64,000 nt of DNA, taken from positions 114,617 to 178,616 of the forward strand of contig NZ_JAHPZL010000001.1 of the NCBI RefSeq assembly GCF_019331795.1, read 5' to 3'. This DNA comes from Austwickia sp. TVS 96-490-7B (lineage in GTDB: Bacteria; Actinomycetota; Actinomycetes; Actinomycetales; Dermatophilaceae). Position 1 is the stretch's first letter. The number at the start of each line of letters is the position of its first letter. The translations under genes and the position numbers were made by a program. Shown piece by piece: positions 1 to 8,821 of this stretch. Below the pieces are notes generated by a model that was not told the origin of the DNA, ran no database searches, and was given only the letters and a program-made list of their open reading frames with translations.

Positions 1-1
1 C

Positions 2-157
2 GCCCGTTTGCTAACCGTAGACACCTTTGGCCATGTGGCTGGAAATAAGAGCCGCTGCGCTGCCAACGCCATTGAGGCATACCTCGTTGACGGAAAGCTG
101 CCCGCCGAAGGCACCGTCTGCAAGGTAGACAAGCCGCTGTTCTCTGCCGACAAGTAA
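2..157 (+). CDS. C-terminal end of a secreted alpha/beta hydrolase (partial, 5' end outside window)
   Basis: Only the last 51 codons are present. They read in frame 2 to a TAA at 155-157 and closely match the C-terminus of the next gene: both carry a V-D-x-F-G-H-V-A-G-N-K stretch, a following Cys, and an L-P-A-x-G-x-x-C segment before the stop. The His in FGHVAG is the expected catalytic-triad histidine of TAP-like alpha/beta hydrolases. It is therefore the upstream copy of a tandem hydrolase duplication. Its N-terminus, signal peptide and nucleophile cannot be seen here. Confidence 0.85.
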   Translation, partial: ARLLTVDTFGHVAGNKSRCAANAIEAYLVDGKLPAEGTVCKVDKPLFSADK

Positions 158-173
158 ACCTCTACCACATGCT

Positions 174-204
174 GGTGGTCCGGATCGTTGAGGTCCGGAC
201 CACC
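174..204 (+). terminator. Hairpin between the two tandem hydrolase genes
   Basis: GGTGGTCCGGA at 174-184 pairs perfectly with TCCGGACCACC at 194-204 across a 9-nt loop, 17 nt after the first hydrolase stop codon. There is no T tract, so this is a probable actinobacterial-style terminator. Confidence 0.6.
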
Positions 205-237
205 CGCATGTGCACCATCTAGCTATGAAAGGGGCTC

Positions 238-2016
238 TTGGTGCGCGCAGTCACTGCCGTGCTCGCCGCCTCGGCGATCATCATTCCTACCCTTCCCAGT
301 CCGGCAGGGGCAGCTGGCCCCGCTCCCTCGGGCCCACAGAACGGATCGGGCACTCCCACAAAAACCCTGGACATCTCCGCGGTGAAGACCCCCACCCTGG
401 AGTGGAAAACCTGCGCTGAGAAGCAACTCCGGGACCTGAAGTGCGCCACCGTGTTGCTCCCCCTTGACTACAGCAAACCCGACGGCGACAAGATCGAAGT
501 CCACGTCGCAAAGAAAGCAGCCACTGGCAAGAAAAAGGGTGTGGTCTTCACCAACCCAGGCGGCCCTGGACAACTCGCATCACGACAACTGACAAACCTG
601 GCCAGCATCATGGGCAATCGGGTCACCGAGCAGTACGACGTGATCGGTGTGGACCCCCGCGGGGTTCACGTCACCACCAGGACCAGGTGTTGGAGCGACC
701 AGCCCGCCCCGCCAGGCAAGGACCGGCATTTCCCGATCACCGCGGAGCAGACCAGAGAGCAGCACCGGTTCAACGTCTTTTACCGAGACGCCTGCGCCAA
801 GACCTCCCGCCCCATCATCGACCACATCTCCAGCGCTCAGGTCGCCAGAGACATGGAGATGATTCGGCGCGCCTTGGGCGAAAAAACGATCAACTACTAC
901 GGAATCTCTTACGGCACATTCCTGGGTGCGACGTACGCTGCACTCTTCCCCAACCGGGTGGGCCGCATGGTCAACGACGGAGTCCTCGATCCGGTGGCCT
1001 GGTCCACCGGGCACGGCAAAGACGGCGAGACACAACCAGTCACCGCCAGATACGGACCCGCCGAAGAATCCGCGAAAACCCTGCAAGCCGCGTTCGCCGA
1101 ATGCAAAAAAGCCGGTCCGAATGCCTGCCCACACAGCACCACCGTCGAAAAAGAATGGGGAGAGGTCCTCGACCGGCTCCGGAAAGGTCCGTTCGTCAAG
1201 GACGGGGAAACCCTCACCTTTGACGGGTGGATCCGCAAAGCCGCCCTGCTGATGTACGACACTCGCGGCTACCGCAACCTGATGATCCTGACCCACCAAA
1301 CCTGGGAAGCCATGGCCAAACAGCCAGCCCCACCCCAGGCCCCCAGCAGCACCACGACCCCCACGGCCACATCCACCGCTCCGACGGCACCACCCGCAGC
1401 GCCGACGACCACAACCCGGTCGACTCGGGCCGCGACTGCACCGGCAGCACCATCAGCCGTCTCAGCTCCGCCCGCTGTCCGAGGAGACGAGCAGCAATCC
1501 CTCGTCGGTCCGCTCCTCGGTATCCCCGCCGCCGACACACCGATCCGTCCCGTCGTACCACCCACCGGCCGTCCCAGCTGGTCAGAGGTGCCCGGGTTGC
1601 TCGCGGTGTTGTGCTCTGACACCAAAAACCCCAACGACCCCAAAGTATGGGACGCATACAGCACCCCGGACGCCCTCCGAAAAAACCCCTTCCAGGCTTA
1701 CTGGGCGTGGGGCACCTCCATTTGCGCCAACTGGCCGGGCCGTGACCGCAACGTCTACCAAGGGCCATTTGACACCAAACTTGCCAACCCGATGCTGGTG
1801 ATCGGCAACACCCACGACCCCGCCACCCCGCTGCGCAACGCCCAAGCGCTCGCGAAGCTCTCCCCTGGCGCGCGGCTGCTGACGGTCGATGTCTTTGGAC
1901 ATGTCGCAGGCAACAAGAACCGCTGCGCATCAAAGGCCATCGAGACGTATTTGGCTGACGGGAAACTCCCGGCGCAAGGCGCGACCTGCAAGCCTGATCA
2001 GCCGCTGTTCTCCTGA
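238..2016 (+). CDS. Secreted alpha/beta hydrolase, tripeptidyl aminopeptidase (TAP)-like
   Basis: Predicted exported serine hydrolase of the SlpD/SlpE/TAP-like group, which clip amino-terminal peptides or ester substrates outside the cell. The first 26 residues form a signal peptide ending in an A-x-A-like site. NPGGPG (about 106-111) is the oxyanion-hole motif. G-I-S-Y-G places the nucleophile at Ser224. An Asp in the C-terminal NTHDPATP segment and a His in VFGHVAG complete the triad. A Pro/Thr/Ala-rich low-complexity insert of about 70 residues (about 355-425) separates core and lid regions and is unusual. The start could be TTG at 238 or GTG at 241, behind an AAAGGGG ribosome binding site. 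It is the second of two tandem paralogues. Confidence 0.85.
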   Translation: MVRAVTAVLAASAIIIPTLPSPAGAAGPAPSGPQNGSGTPTKTLDISAVKTPTLEWKTCAEKQLRDLKCATVLLPLDYSKPDGDKIEVHVAKKAATGKKKGVVFTNPGGPGQLASRQLTNLASIMGNRVTEQYDVIGVDPRGVHVTTRTRCWSDQPAPPGKDRHFPITAEQTREQHRFNVFYRDACAKTSRPIIDHISSAQVARDMEMIRRALGEKTINYYGISYGTFLGATYAALFPNRVGRMVNDGVLDPVAWSTGHGKDGETQPVTARYGPAEESAKTLQAAFAECKKAGPNACPHSTTVEKEWGEVLDRLRKGPFVKDGETLTFDGWIRKAALLMYDTRGYRNLMILTHQTWEAMAKQPAPPQAPSSTTTPTATSTAPTAPPAAPTTTTRSTRAATAPAAPSAVSAPPAVRGDEQQSLVGPLLGIPAADTPIRPVVPPTGRPSWSEVPGLLAVLCSDTKNPNDPKVWDAYSTPDALRKNPFQAYWAWGTSICANWPGRDRNVYQGPFDTKLANPMLVIGNTHDPATPLRNAQALAKLSPGARLLTVDVFGHVAGNKNRCASKAIETYLADGKLPAQGATCKPDQPLFS

Positions 2017-2057
2017 TCGGTCCAGTCGAGCTCGCAGGGGATGCCCCGAGCGTACGA

Positions 2058-2098
2058 CGGTGGGCGGTCACCTCGGATGTCGAGGTGACCGCCCACCG
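2058..2098. terminator. Bidirectional terminator between hydrolase and flgE
   Basis: A perfect 18-bp inverted repeat (2058-2075 and 2081-2098) with a 5-nt loop lies between two convergent genes. It probably ends both the hydrolase transcript and the flagellar operon. Confidence 0.8.
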
Positions 2099-2126
2099 CG
2101 GTGTTGCTGTGGTCAGCGCGTCAGGG

Positions 2127-3236
2127 TCAGCGTTTCATCTGGATGAGGTCTGAAAGCACCTCGTCGGAGGTGGACACCACCTTGGAGTTCGCCTGGAAAC
2201 CGCGTTGGGCGACGATGAGGTTTGTGAACTCCTGGGCCAGATCGACGTTGGACATTTCCAGCGTTCCGGATTCCACCGTGCCACGGCCACCGTTAGCGGG
2301 AACACCCGTGTCAGGAACGCCTGAGTTATTGGTCTGGCGGTACATCGAACCGCCGACTTTCTCCAGTCCGGGCGGGTTGTTGAAAGTGGTCAGCGCGATC
2401 TGACCGAAGACTCGCTTCGTGCCGTCCGAGAACGAGCCGACCAGCTTGCCGTCCGGGTTGATCTGGAAGGATTCCATCGCGAGGTCTTTATTCTGCACGG
2501 TGCCACCGGCAGCATTGTCCATGCCTTGCATGTACTGATCCCAGTGAAGGGTCCCAGGAGTTCCTGCGGTGGCCTCACCGTTAGCGTTAACTCCTGTCGA
2601 AGCAATCTTGAAAGTCTGGTTAGCGCCACTACGGAAACCATTGATCAGCGCGGTTGGCAGTTTCAATGGGACTGCTTGCAGGTCACCTGGAGTAGTGGTG
2701 GCGGTGACCATGACACCGTTCTTATCGAGCATGACGTTGCCAGCCATCGCAGCCGCTTGGTCGGCCTGTGAGTTAGTCGCTGCGACTCGCCCACCCGGTG
2801 CATACATGTAGCCCAAGACATACGAGCCATTGCTGGTGACCAGGTTGCCGTCAGTGTCGAAGTTGAAGGCACCGTTACGGGTGAAGAAGTTAGCGCCTGC
2901 CTTCTCCACTGTGAAGAAGCCATCTCCTTGGATAGCCACGTCGGTGGTCTGGTTGGTGACCTGCAGGCCGCCTTGGCTGAACAGGTTCGTGATCGCCCCA
3001 AGACGGGCACCGAGACCGACCTGAGCTGGGTTGACACCACCGATTCCTGGTCCGCCGCCCGCTGCCGGGACAGGCGCTGAGGAGCCGCGGATGATCTGGG
3101 ACAGGTTGTCTTCGAAGACAGCGCGGCCGGCTTTGAAGCCGAAGGTGTTGACGTTCGCGATGTTGTTACCGGTGACGTCCAGCATGGTCTGGTGGACGCG
3201 CAGGCCGGAGACGGCCGAGTACATCGAACGAAGCAT
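2127..3236 (-). CDS. flgE: Flagellar hook protein FlgE
   Basis: Structural subunit of the flagellar hook. The N-terminus has the flagellar basal-body rod signature (residues about 1-38, with S-A-V-S-G-L and D-V-T-G-N-N-I-A-N-V-N-T motifs). The C-terminus has the matching rod/hook C-terminal domain (about 322-369, with Q-R-G-F-Q-A-N-S-K). A FlgE-type central domain lies between. At 369 residues it is short for a hook protein, but the family is variable. It is the last gene of the flagellar operon, 94 bp after flgD, and faces a strong terminator. In many related genomes flgE is followed by motAB, fliL and the export genes. Here unrelated convergent genes follow, so the locus is split. Confidence 0.93.
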   Translation of the reverse strand: MLRSMYSAVSGLRVHQTMLDVTGNNIANVNTFGFKAGRAVFEDNLSQIIRGSSAPVPAAGGGPGIGGVNPAQVGLGARLGAITNLFSQGGLQVTNQTTDVAIQGDGFFTVEKAGANFFTRNGAFNFDTDGNLVTSNGSYVLGYMYAPGGRVAATNSQADQAAAMAGNVMLDKNGVMVTATTTPGDLQAVPLKLPTALINGFRSGANQTFKIASTGVNANGEATAGTPGTLHWDQYMQGMDNAAGGTVQNKDLAMESFQINPDGKLVGSFSDGTKRVFGQIALTTFNNPPGLEKVGGSMYRQTNNSGVPDTGVPANGGRGTVESGTLEMSNVDLAQEFTNLIVAQRGFQANSKVVSTSDEVLSDLIQMKR

Positions 3237-3330
3237 GAATGGGTGCCCTTCGTCATCGCAGGGGTGCTGCCCTGCTGCGAGCTGGTGGTGCGGAATGGGT
3301 GTGAGGCCGGTGCGGCGAGAAGCTGCTCGC

Positions 3331-3942
3331 TCAGGCGGCAGGTGGGGTGGCCGGCGGAGGCGTGGGGGCCGCCGTGCTGCTGATCACCTTGGTGACGCTG
3401 GTGTAGGGGATGTCCTTGCCACCTATGGACAGGATCGGCCCAGTGCCGTCAAACTTGACCGAATCGACGACGCCTTGCTCAGTTTTTTGCGGATCCTTGG
3501 GATCAGTGACGTATTCGACCTTGCGTCCCACCACCGACATCGCTGACGAGATGCGCTGCTCAGCAAGCATGGAAGTGTACGTCGCCTGAATGTTGGCGTT
3601 GGACTTCACCATGTTGTTGATCTGCTCGGTCATCGACAGCGTGGCGCTCTGCTGCATGATCTGGCTGGAGTCGGCTGGTTTGCTGGGGTCTTGATATTTC
3701 AGCTGGGTGACCAGCAACTTCAGGAAGGTTTCCCCGTCAAACTCGGTCGCGGACTTTCCGGTGGTGTTCCGGCCGTAGAGTCCGTCCATTCCTTTTCCAG
3801 GAGTGGAGACCGGAACAAGTTTCCCATCTTTGTCCTTGACATACCCCGTGGTGGGGCGCTCGTACGTTTTCCCGTCGATGACGAGCGGGTGATACGTCGG
3901 ATCCCAGGTTCCTCGGGGATCAGCGATCGGCATGCTGGGCAT
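3331..3942 (-). CDS. flgD: Flagellar hook assembly/capping protein FlgD
   Basis: FlgD scaffolds hook polymerisation and is shed when the hook is finished. The conserved FlgD N-terminal core is visible around residues 65-115: F-L-K-L-L-V-T-Q-L-K-Y-Q-D-P, then Q-S-A-T-L-S-M-T-E-Q. The C-terminal part carries the small beta domain and ends in a Pro/Ala-rich tail. The length (203 aa) is normal. Met1 or Met4 could start translation. It lies 11 bp downstream of fliK and upstream of flgE, the classic fliK-flgD-flgE order. Confidence 0.93.
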   Translation of the reverse strand: MPSMPIADPRGTWDPTYHPLVIDGKTYERPTTGYVKDKDGKLVPVSTPGKGMDGLYGRNTTGKSATEFDGETFLKLLVTQLKYQDPSKPADSSQIMQQSATLSMTEQINNMVKSNANIQATYTSMLAEQRISSAMSVVGRKVEYVTDPKDPQKTEQGVVDSVKFDGTGPILSIGGKDIPYTSVTKVISSTAAPTPPPATPPAA

Positions 3943-3953
3943 ACAGTCCTCCC

Positions 3954-5903
3954 TTAGATCTTCACGTCCAGGGACCGGCTGCCGTCCGTGGCTGCGCGGA
4001 TCACTGATGAGTCACCGGGTGGGGTCGGTGCGTCTGATTCCGGGGCGGTCGCCCCGTCTGCTCCCGATCCTGTCCGGGAGGTTCCAGTGAAGTCGTGATT
4101 CCCCGCGTGTCCTCGGGGGTCCTGCCAGGTGGCCGATCCGTCACCGACGTCCACGGAGGTTTTGCCGAATCCGGCGTCAGCGAGCTGCTGCCGCAATTGA
4201 TCGAGATTCTGGCGGAGCATGTCGCGGGCACCGGAGTCGGCGGCTTGCATCTGCACGGAGATCTCCCCCGCGTGCATGGTGACGCTGAGTTTGACCCGTC
4301 CCAGACCGGCCGGGTCGAGTTGCAAGTCGATCTCGTAGCGGCCGTCCCGTCGGGTCAACGCAGGCAGGACCGCTGCGGCGACCTGAGCGTGCACCGGAGT
4401 CGGCGGGGTGCTCGCCGGCGTCAGGTGGGTGTTGGTGGGAGTGATCACCTGATGGGTCGGCATGACCGGGGAGGCGGTCCGCTCCGCAGCCTGGTGGTCA
4501 CTGGCTGGAGAGGCTGCGGGCGCGCCAGCCTGTCGTGCCGGGTGGTCGGAAGCATCGAGAGAGGCTGTCGCTGTCGCACTGTCAGCACCGACACCGACAC
4601 CGACACCGGCGAGCGCGGCGGCAAATCGGTCGGGTGCGGTGTTGGTGGGAAGCCGTGGCGTGTCGGTGGTGGTCAATGGTGCGACGGGTGGGGTGCTCGG
4701 GAGCGGCGTCGATGCGGTGGGGTCGAGGGCGGGGACCGGCACTGCGGTGGTGGGCACGTTGGGGGTTCCGGTGGTGCTGGGGTGTGGGGGGGCCAGTGGC
4801 GCCGAGGGGGTGGTTCTGCTGGTGGCGTCGGTGCTGGCGGGGCCGTCCAGGCGGAGTGCGGTGGATTCAAGGTCGGCGAGGAGTTGGCTGTCGACGGTGG
4901 CATTGCCGCTGGCGAGGGTGCGCGCGGTCGCTGCAGCGAGGGTGCTGGCGGTGGTGTCGATGATGGTGATGTCGGTGCGGGGGATGGCGGTGGGGGCCGG
5001 AGCGACGGGGAGGATGGGTGTGGGTCCGGCGGATGGGGTCGCGGTGGTGACACCGTACGGCGGGGCTGCGCTGGTGGTGACACCGTACGGCGGGGCTGCG
5101 CTGGTGGTGGCAGCTGCGCTGGTCGTGATATCAGCTCCGTGGGTAGCACTGATGGGTGACGTTGCAGTGACGGCCGGGGATGCGGGGGCAGCGGTCATCG
5201 GCACGGCGGCGGTGACGTCGTGTTGCTGCGGGCTCGTGTGAGGGGTCATCGGCACCGCGGTGGGCGAGGTCATCGCGGATGGGGCCGGGATCGTGGTGGT
5301 GAGCGGGCTGCTTGCTGAGGGCAGCATGACGCTGTCAGTGGCCGTGGAGTCCACGGCGGAGACATCAGCAGTGGCGGGCAGCCCAAAGGAGGTGGTGGGG
5401 GACGCAGAGGTGATGGGGGACGCAGAGGTGGTGGGGTTCACCCCGGCGAGGAGCATCGGGGTGGTCGTGACCGCAGTGGTGGTGTCCACGGTGAGGGGTG
5501 CAGAAGCAGCCTCGGTGTGGGGAGCTGAGGTGGGGGATGCGATGACCAGTGGAAGCCCGAGTGGTGATACGGCGAGGGCAGATCCGATGGGAGTCGTCGC
5601 CTCGCTTGTCGTGACGGTGGCGGCGCTATCGACAGTGCGGGCCCCAGCGGGGTCGGCTGTGGGTGAAGGCACGGTGGTGGGGGCGGGTCGTTCGGCGTCG
5701 ACAGCATGACGAGCCACGGTGGTGCGGGTGGCATGGGACCGATTCGCGGTCTGGGTGGGGGGTGCTTGCTCGGTGGATGCGGTGGTGCGCATCCGGCGGT
5801 GCAGCGCGGTGGCGAAGGTGCTGTCTGCGGTGGGGGCGTCGGCGCTGGACCGACCGGCGGCCTGGTCGGTGCCGAGGAGTTCGGTGACGGGTTGGATGTT
5901 CAT
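3954..5903 (-). CDS. fliK: Flagellar hook-length control protein FliK
   Basis: FliK is the secreted ruler that switches export specificity when the hook reaches its length. The C-terminal Flg_hook domain is clear (about residues 515-590, with L-Q-L-D-P-A-x-L-G-R-V-K and later D-x-L-R-Q-x-L-x-x-L). The long N-terminal and central part is an extreme Thr/Ala/Pro/Ser-rich low-complexity ruler, and it includes a perfect tandem duplication of 10 residues (S-A-A-P-P-Y-G-V-T-T). The total of 649 aa is long for FliK. The start overlaps the end of the NlpC/P60-SLT gene by 4 bp. Dense high-GC repeats make it prone to length change. Confidence 0.9.
   Translation of the reverse strand: MNIQPVTELLGTDQAAGRSSADAPTADSTFATALHRRMRTTASTEQAPPTQTANRSHATRTTVARHAVDAERPAPTTVPSPTADPAGARTVDSAATVTTSEATTPIGSALAVSPLGLPLVIASPTSAPHTEAASAPLTVDTTTAVTTTPMLLAGVNPTTSASPITSASPTTSFGLPATADVSAVDSTATDSVMLPSASSPLTTTIPAPSAMTSPTAVPMTPHTSPQQHDVTAAVPMTAAPASPAVTATSPISATHGADITTSAAATTSAAPPYGVTTSAAPPYGVTTATPSAGPTPILPVAPAPTAIPRTDITIIDTTASTLAAATARTLASGNATVDSQLLADLESTALRLDGPASTDATSRTTPSAPLAPPHPSTTGTPNVPTTAVPVPALDPTASTPLPSTPPVAPLTTTDTPRLPTNTAPDRFAAALAGVGVGVGADSATATASLDASDHPARQAGAPAASPASDHQAAERTASPVMPTHQVITPTNTHLTPASTPPTPVHAQVAAAVLPALTRRDGRYEIDLQLDPAGLGRVKLSVTMHAGEISVQMQAADSGARDMLRQNLDQLRQQLADAGFGKTSVDVGDGSATWQDPRGHAGNHDFTGTSRTGSGADGATAPESDAPTPPGDSSVIRAATDGSRSLDVKI
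5044..5107. repeat. 30-bp tandem duplication inside fliK
   Basis: Two adjacent copies of a 30-bp unit (the phase marker CACCGTACGG occurs at 5050 and 5080) encode the duplicated S-A-A-P-P-Y-G-V-T-T peptide of the FliK ruler. The unit is in frame, so copy-number change would alter ruler length without a frameshift. Confidence 0.85.
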
Positions 5904-7048
5904 GCACGCACTCCCGGGTCAGCCATGATCTTGCGGACGTAGTTTTGGGTCTCCGGGTAGGGCGGGACCCCGCCGTACTGTTTGACCGCACCGGGACCAG
6001 CGTTGTAAGCAGCGAGCGCCAGGGCGGTGGTGCGGAATTGGTTGAGGCCATCGCGGAGGAGGCGGGCCGCGCCGTCGACGGCTTGAGCGGGGTTGCGGGG
6101 GTCGACGCCGAGGCTGCGGGCGGTGCTGGGCATGATCTGCATGAGTCCGATGGCGCCAGCGGGGCTGACCACGCCAGCGTTGAATCCGCTTTCGGCTTTG
6201 GCGACGGCTGCCAGAAGTGCCGCCGGGACGCCGTACTTGGCTTGGGCCGCCTGGAAGAGCGCCCGGTATGAGGCGGGGGCGGCAGCGAGTGCTGACCCGG
6301 TTGGTCCGCTCGGTGCCGCTAGCGCGTTGCTGGTGAGCGCGGCGTAAGGGGCGGCAGCGGGCGCGTCGGAGACGACTCGGCGGATCGCAGTGGGGGTGGT
6401 GTAGACGCTTTGGATCTTGACGTTCTCCCCTGGCTGGGGGGCGGCGATCATCTTGCCGCCGCCGACGTAGATCGCGATGTGGTCGACCGGTGATCCGAAG
6501 GCGAGGAGGTCGCCGGGTTTGGCGTGGGACAGAGATGGCACGGAGGTGCCCATTCGGGCTTGGTCGGCGGCGACGCGGGGAAGGGTGATGCCTAGGTCGC
6601 CGTAGGCTTTTTGCACCAGACCGGAGCAGTCGAGGCCGGAGCTGCTGGTGCCGCCCCATACATAGGGCACGCCGAGGTATTTTTTGGCGGCGGCGACGAC
6701 GTCATTTCCGCTGGCGCCGGTCATGGCTAACGCCCCGGAGACGGCGGTCGCTGAGCTGGTGGGGCGGGTGTTCCCGGACGTGAAGGTGCCGCCGATGCCG
6801 TTGCCGGTGCCATTGGTGTTGTATGGCGAGACGTCTACGCCGGACCAGGGGAACTTACCGCCGGTGACGGCTGCCGTGTCGTAGAGGCTCTTAAGGTCCT
6901 GAAGTTTGTAGTTCCACGCGGTCCGACCGTTGAGGGCGCCGTCGGCGGTGTATGTGCCGGGTTGGGTGACACCGTTGCCGAAGAACTTCGCCTGGATGTC
7001 GGCGATCCGGGCCTGGCAGGCCGCGAACCCGGACAGTTCTACACTCAT
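5900..7048 (-). CDS. Flagellar-operon peptidoglycan hydrolase: NlpC/P60 plus lytic transglycosylase
   Basis: A 382-residue protein with two cell-wall-cutting domains. The NlpC/P60 endopeptidase domain (about 113-225) has its catalytic Cys at 141 in L-D-C-S-G-L and His190 in V-D-H-I-A-I. The SLT-type transglycosylase domain (about 262-380) has catalytic Glu286 in A-K-A-E-S-G-F, then G-L-M-Q-I-M-P and A-Y-N-A-G-P. The first 110 residues are unassigned and have no signal peptide, so export through the flagellar secretion system is plausible. It lies between fliJ and fliK with 4-bp overlaps on both sides. It probably does the job of FlgJ, opening the wall for the rod. Confidence 0.9.
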   Translation of the reverse strand: MSVELSGFAACQARIADIQAKFFGNGVTQPGTYTADGALNGRTAWNYKLQDLKSLYDTAAVTGGKFPWSGVDVSPYNTNGTGNGIGGTFTSGNTRPTSSATAVSGALAMTGASGNDVVAAAKKYLGVPYVWGGTSSSGLDCSGLVQKAYGDLGITLPRVAADQARMGTSVPSLSHAKPGDLLAFGSPVDHIAIYVGGGKMIAAPQPGENVKIQSVYTTPTAIRRVVSDAPAAAPYAALTSNALAAPSGPTGSALAAAPASYRALFQAAQAKYGVPAALLAAVAKAESGFNAGVVSPAGAIGLMQIMPSTARSLGVDPRNPAQAVDGAARLLRDGLNQFRTTALALAAYNAGPGAVKQYGGVPPYPETQNYVRKIMADPGVRA

Positions 7049-7485
7049 CGGTTTCCCTTCGTGTGACGGCTGGCTCTACTCTCTTCGGCAGTGCGCTGGT
7101 CAGCGGCGAGCATTTCTGCAAAAACGACCTGGTCAACGCGCTCCACGAGACGTTCGAGTCCTTGAGTCTTGATGCGTGCCAGGCGAACCCGGTCACGGGT
7201 GCGTGCGGCTTCGTCGACAGCATCGGTGACTGCGCGTTCTGAGCCACGCACCATCGCTGCCACCGACCGGTTGCGGGCGAGCTGGGCCTGAAAATCGCGG
7301 ACGTCACACACCTCAGGGGGTGCGGTCTGCTGCTGGTAGGCCTGCCTGGCCTGCGCCAGCTGGTCCTGTTGGCGACGGATCAGGGCGTTGGCGCGGGCCA
7401 GTTCGCCCTTGGCGAGGTCTTCTTCCAACCGGCGGATCCGTAGCAATGTGCCCAACTGGCGCCGTCGCGCTTTTTCACCGCTCAT
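7045..7485 (-). CDS. fliJ: Flagellar export chaperone/ATPase stalk protein FliJ
   Basis: A 146-residue, charged, Ala/Arg/Glu/Gln-rich, almost fully helical coiled-coil protein without membrane segments, as expected for FliJ, which inserts in the FliI hexamer and helps couple it to the export gate. Sequence conservation in this family is weak. The assignment rests on size, coiled coil and position directly after fliI. The 3' end overlaps the next gene by 4 bp. Confidence 0.8.
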   Translation of the reverse strand: MSGEKARRRQLGTLLRIRRLEEDLAKGELARANALIRRQQDQLAQARQAYQQQTAPPEVCDVRDFQAQLARNRSVAAMVRGSERAVTDAVDEAARTRDRVRLARIKTQGLERLVERVDQVVFAEMLAADQRTAEESRASRHTKGNR

Positions 7486-7522
7486 TGCGCCCTCCTGGGA
7501 TTGACGGCGCAGCTGCCAAGGG

Positions 7523-8821
7523 TTACGGCGCAGCTGCCAACGAATGCAGCCATGACCAGGTGTGATCCGCCGGGGTCAGATCCTCCATGTCCTGGCGGAG
7601 GAATTCATCGATCTGCCCGCTCTGGCGCAACGCCTTATCAACCACCGGGTTGCTGCCCTCGACGTACGCGCCGATCTCAATGAGGTCTTTCGCGTCCCGT
7701 TTCGCGGCCATCAGCTGACGGATCGCGACCGCATCGGCGCGCTGTTCCCGGGAGGTGATGGCTTTCTCTGCCCGGGAAATGGACTCCAGGACGTCGATCG
7801 CTGGGAAATGGCCTGACGTGGCCAACCGACGGGACAACACGATGTGACCGTCCAAGATGGACCGGACATTGTCGGCGATGGGGTCGTTCAAATCGTCCCC
7901 GTCGACCAGGACCGTGTACAGCCCGGTGATGCTGCCTGTCGGGGACGTCCCCGCCCGCTCCAACAGTCGCGGCATGAGGCCGAACACGCTCGGCGGATAC
8001 CCTCGGGTAGCTGGGGGCTCACCTGAGGCCAAACCCACCTCCCGTTGCGCCATCGCCACTCGGGTCACCGAGTCCATACACAACACGACGTCCTGCCCGC
8101 GGTCCCGGAACCATTCAGCGATTCGGGTCGCCGTGAATGCGGCGCGCAACCGCACCAACGCGGGCTCGTCCGACGTAGCGACCACCACGACGGCACGACG
8201 TAAACCCTCCGGCCCCAGATCGCCCTCCACGAACTCGCGGACCTCACGGCCACGCTCCCCCACCAGGGCCAACACACAGACCGGGGCGGTCGTGCCGCGC
8301 ACGATCATCGACAACAAACTTGACTTGCCCACACCTGACCCGGCAAAAATCCCCAACCGTTGGCCGCGGCCGCACGGGATCATCGCGTCAATCGCCCGCA
8401 CTCCCAACGGCATCGGTTCACTGATCCGATCCCGTTGCATCGCCGCAGGTGGCACCCCCGACGAACTCACCAACTGCACATCGGTCAACGGACCCCGACT
8501 GTCCATCGGCTCGCCCAGTGCGTTGACGACCCGACCCAACATGCCCGGACCCACCGGGACCCGCAATGGGCCACCCGTGGACTGCACCGGGCATCCGGCC
8601 CGCACACCCCGCAAGTCAGAGATCGGCATACAGGTGGCCCGGCCATCACCCAACGCCACGACCTCAGCCATCAAAGGCCCCTCATCGCCGATGATGCGCA
8701 CCGCCTCACCGACGCCCAATTCCAGCCCGGCAACCTCAATGGACAAACCCACCGCACTGACCACCCGGCCACTGACCGTCGGTCGAGATGCCTCCAGGAG
8801 TTGCGCCATCAACGCTTTCAC
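7523..8821 (-). CDS. fliI: Flagellum-specific ATP synthase FliI
   Basis: Cytoplasmic ATPase of the flagellar type III export apparatus, homologous to the F1 beta subunit. The Walker A P-loop is G-S-G-V-G-K-S-S at residues 161-168, the Walker B strand is V-V-L-C-M-D-S, and the conserved E-R-G-R-E-V-R-E-F motif is present. The length of 432 aa is typical. Translation starts at GTG (8821), which overlaps the fliH stop codon (GTGA), indicating translational coupling. Confidence 0.96.
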   Translation of the reverse strand: MKALMAQLLEASRPTVSGRVVSAVGLSIEVAGLELGVGEAVRIIGDEGPLMAEVVALGDGRATCMPISDLRGVRAGCPVQSTGGPLRVPVGPGMLGRVVNALGEPMDSRGPLTDVQLVSSSGVPPAAMQRDRISEPMPLGVRAIDAMIPCGRGQRLGIFAGSGVGKSSLLSMIVRGTTAPVCVLALVGERGREVREFVEGDLGPEGLRRAVVVVATSDEPALVRLRAAFTATRIAEWFRDRGQDVVLCMDSVTRVAMAQREVGLASGEPPATRGYPPSVFGLMPRLLERAGTSPTGSITGLYTVLVDGDDLNDPIADNVRSILDGHIVLSRRLATSGHFPAIDVLESISRAEKAITSREQRADAVAIRQLMAAKRDAKDLIEIGAYVEGSNPVVDKALRQSGQIDEFLRQDMEDLTPADHTWSWLHSLAAAP

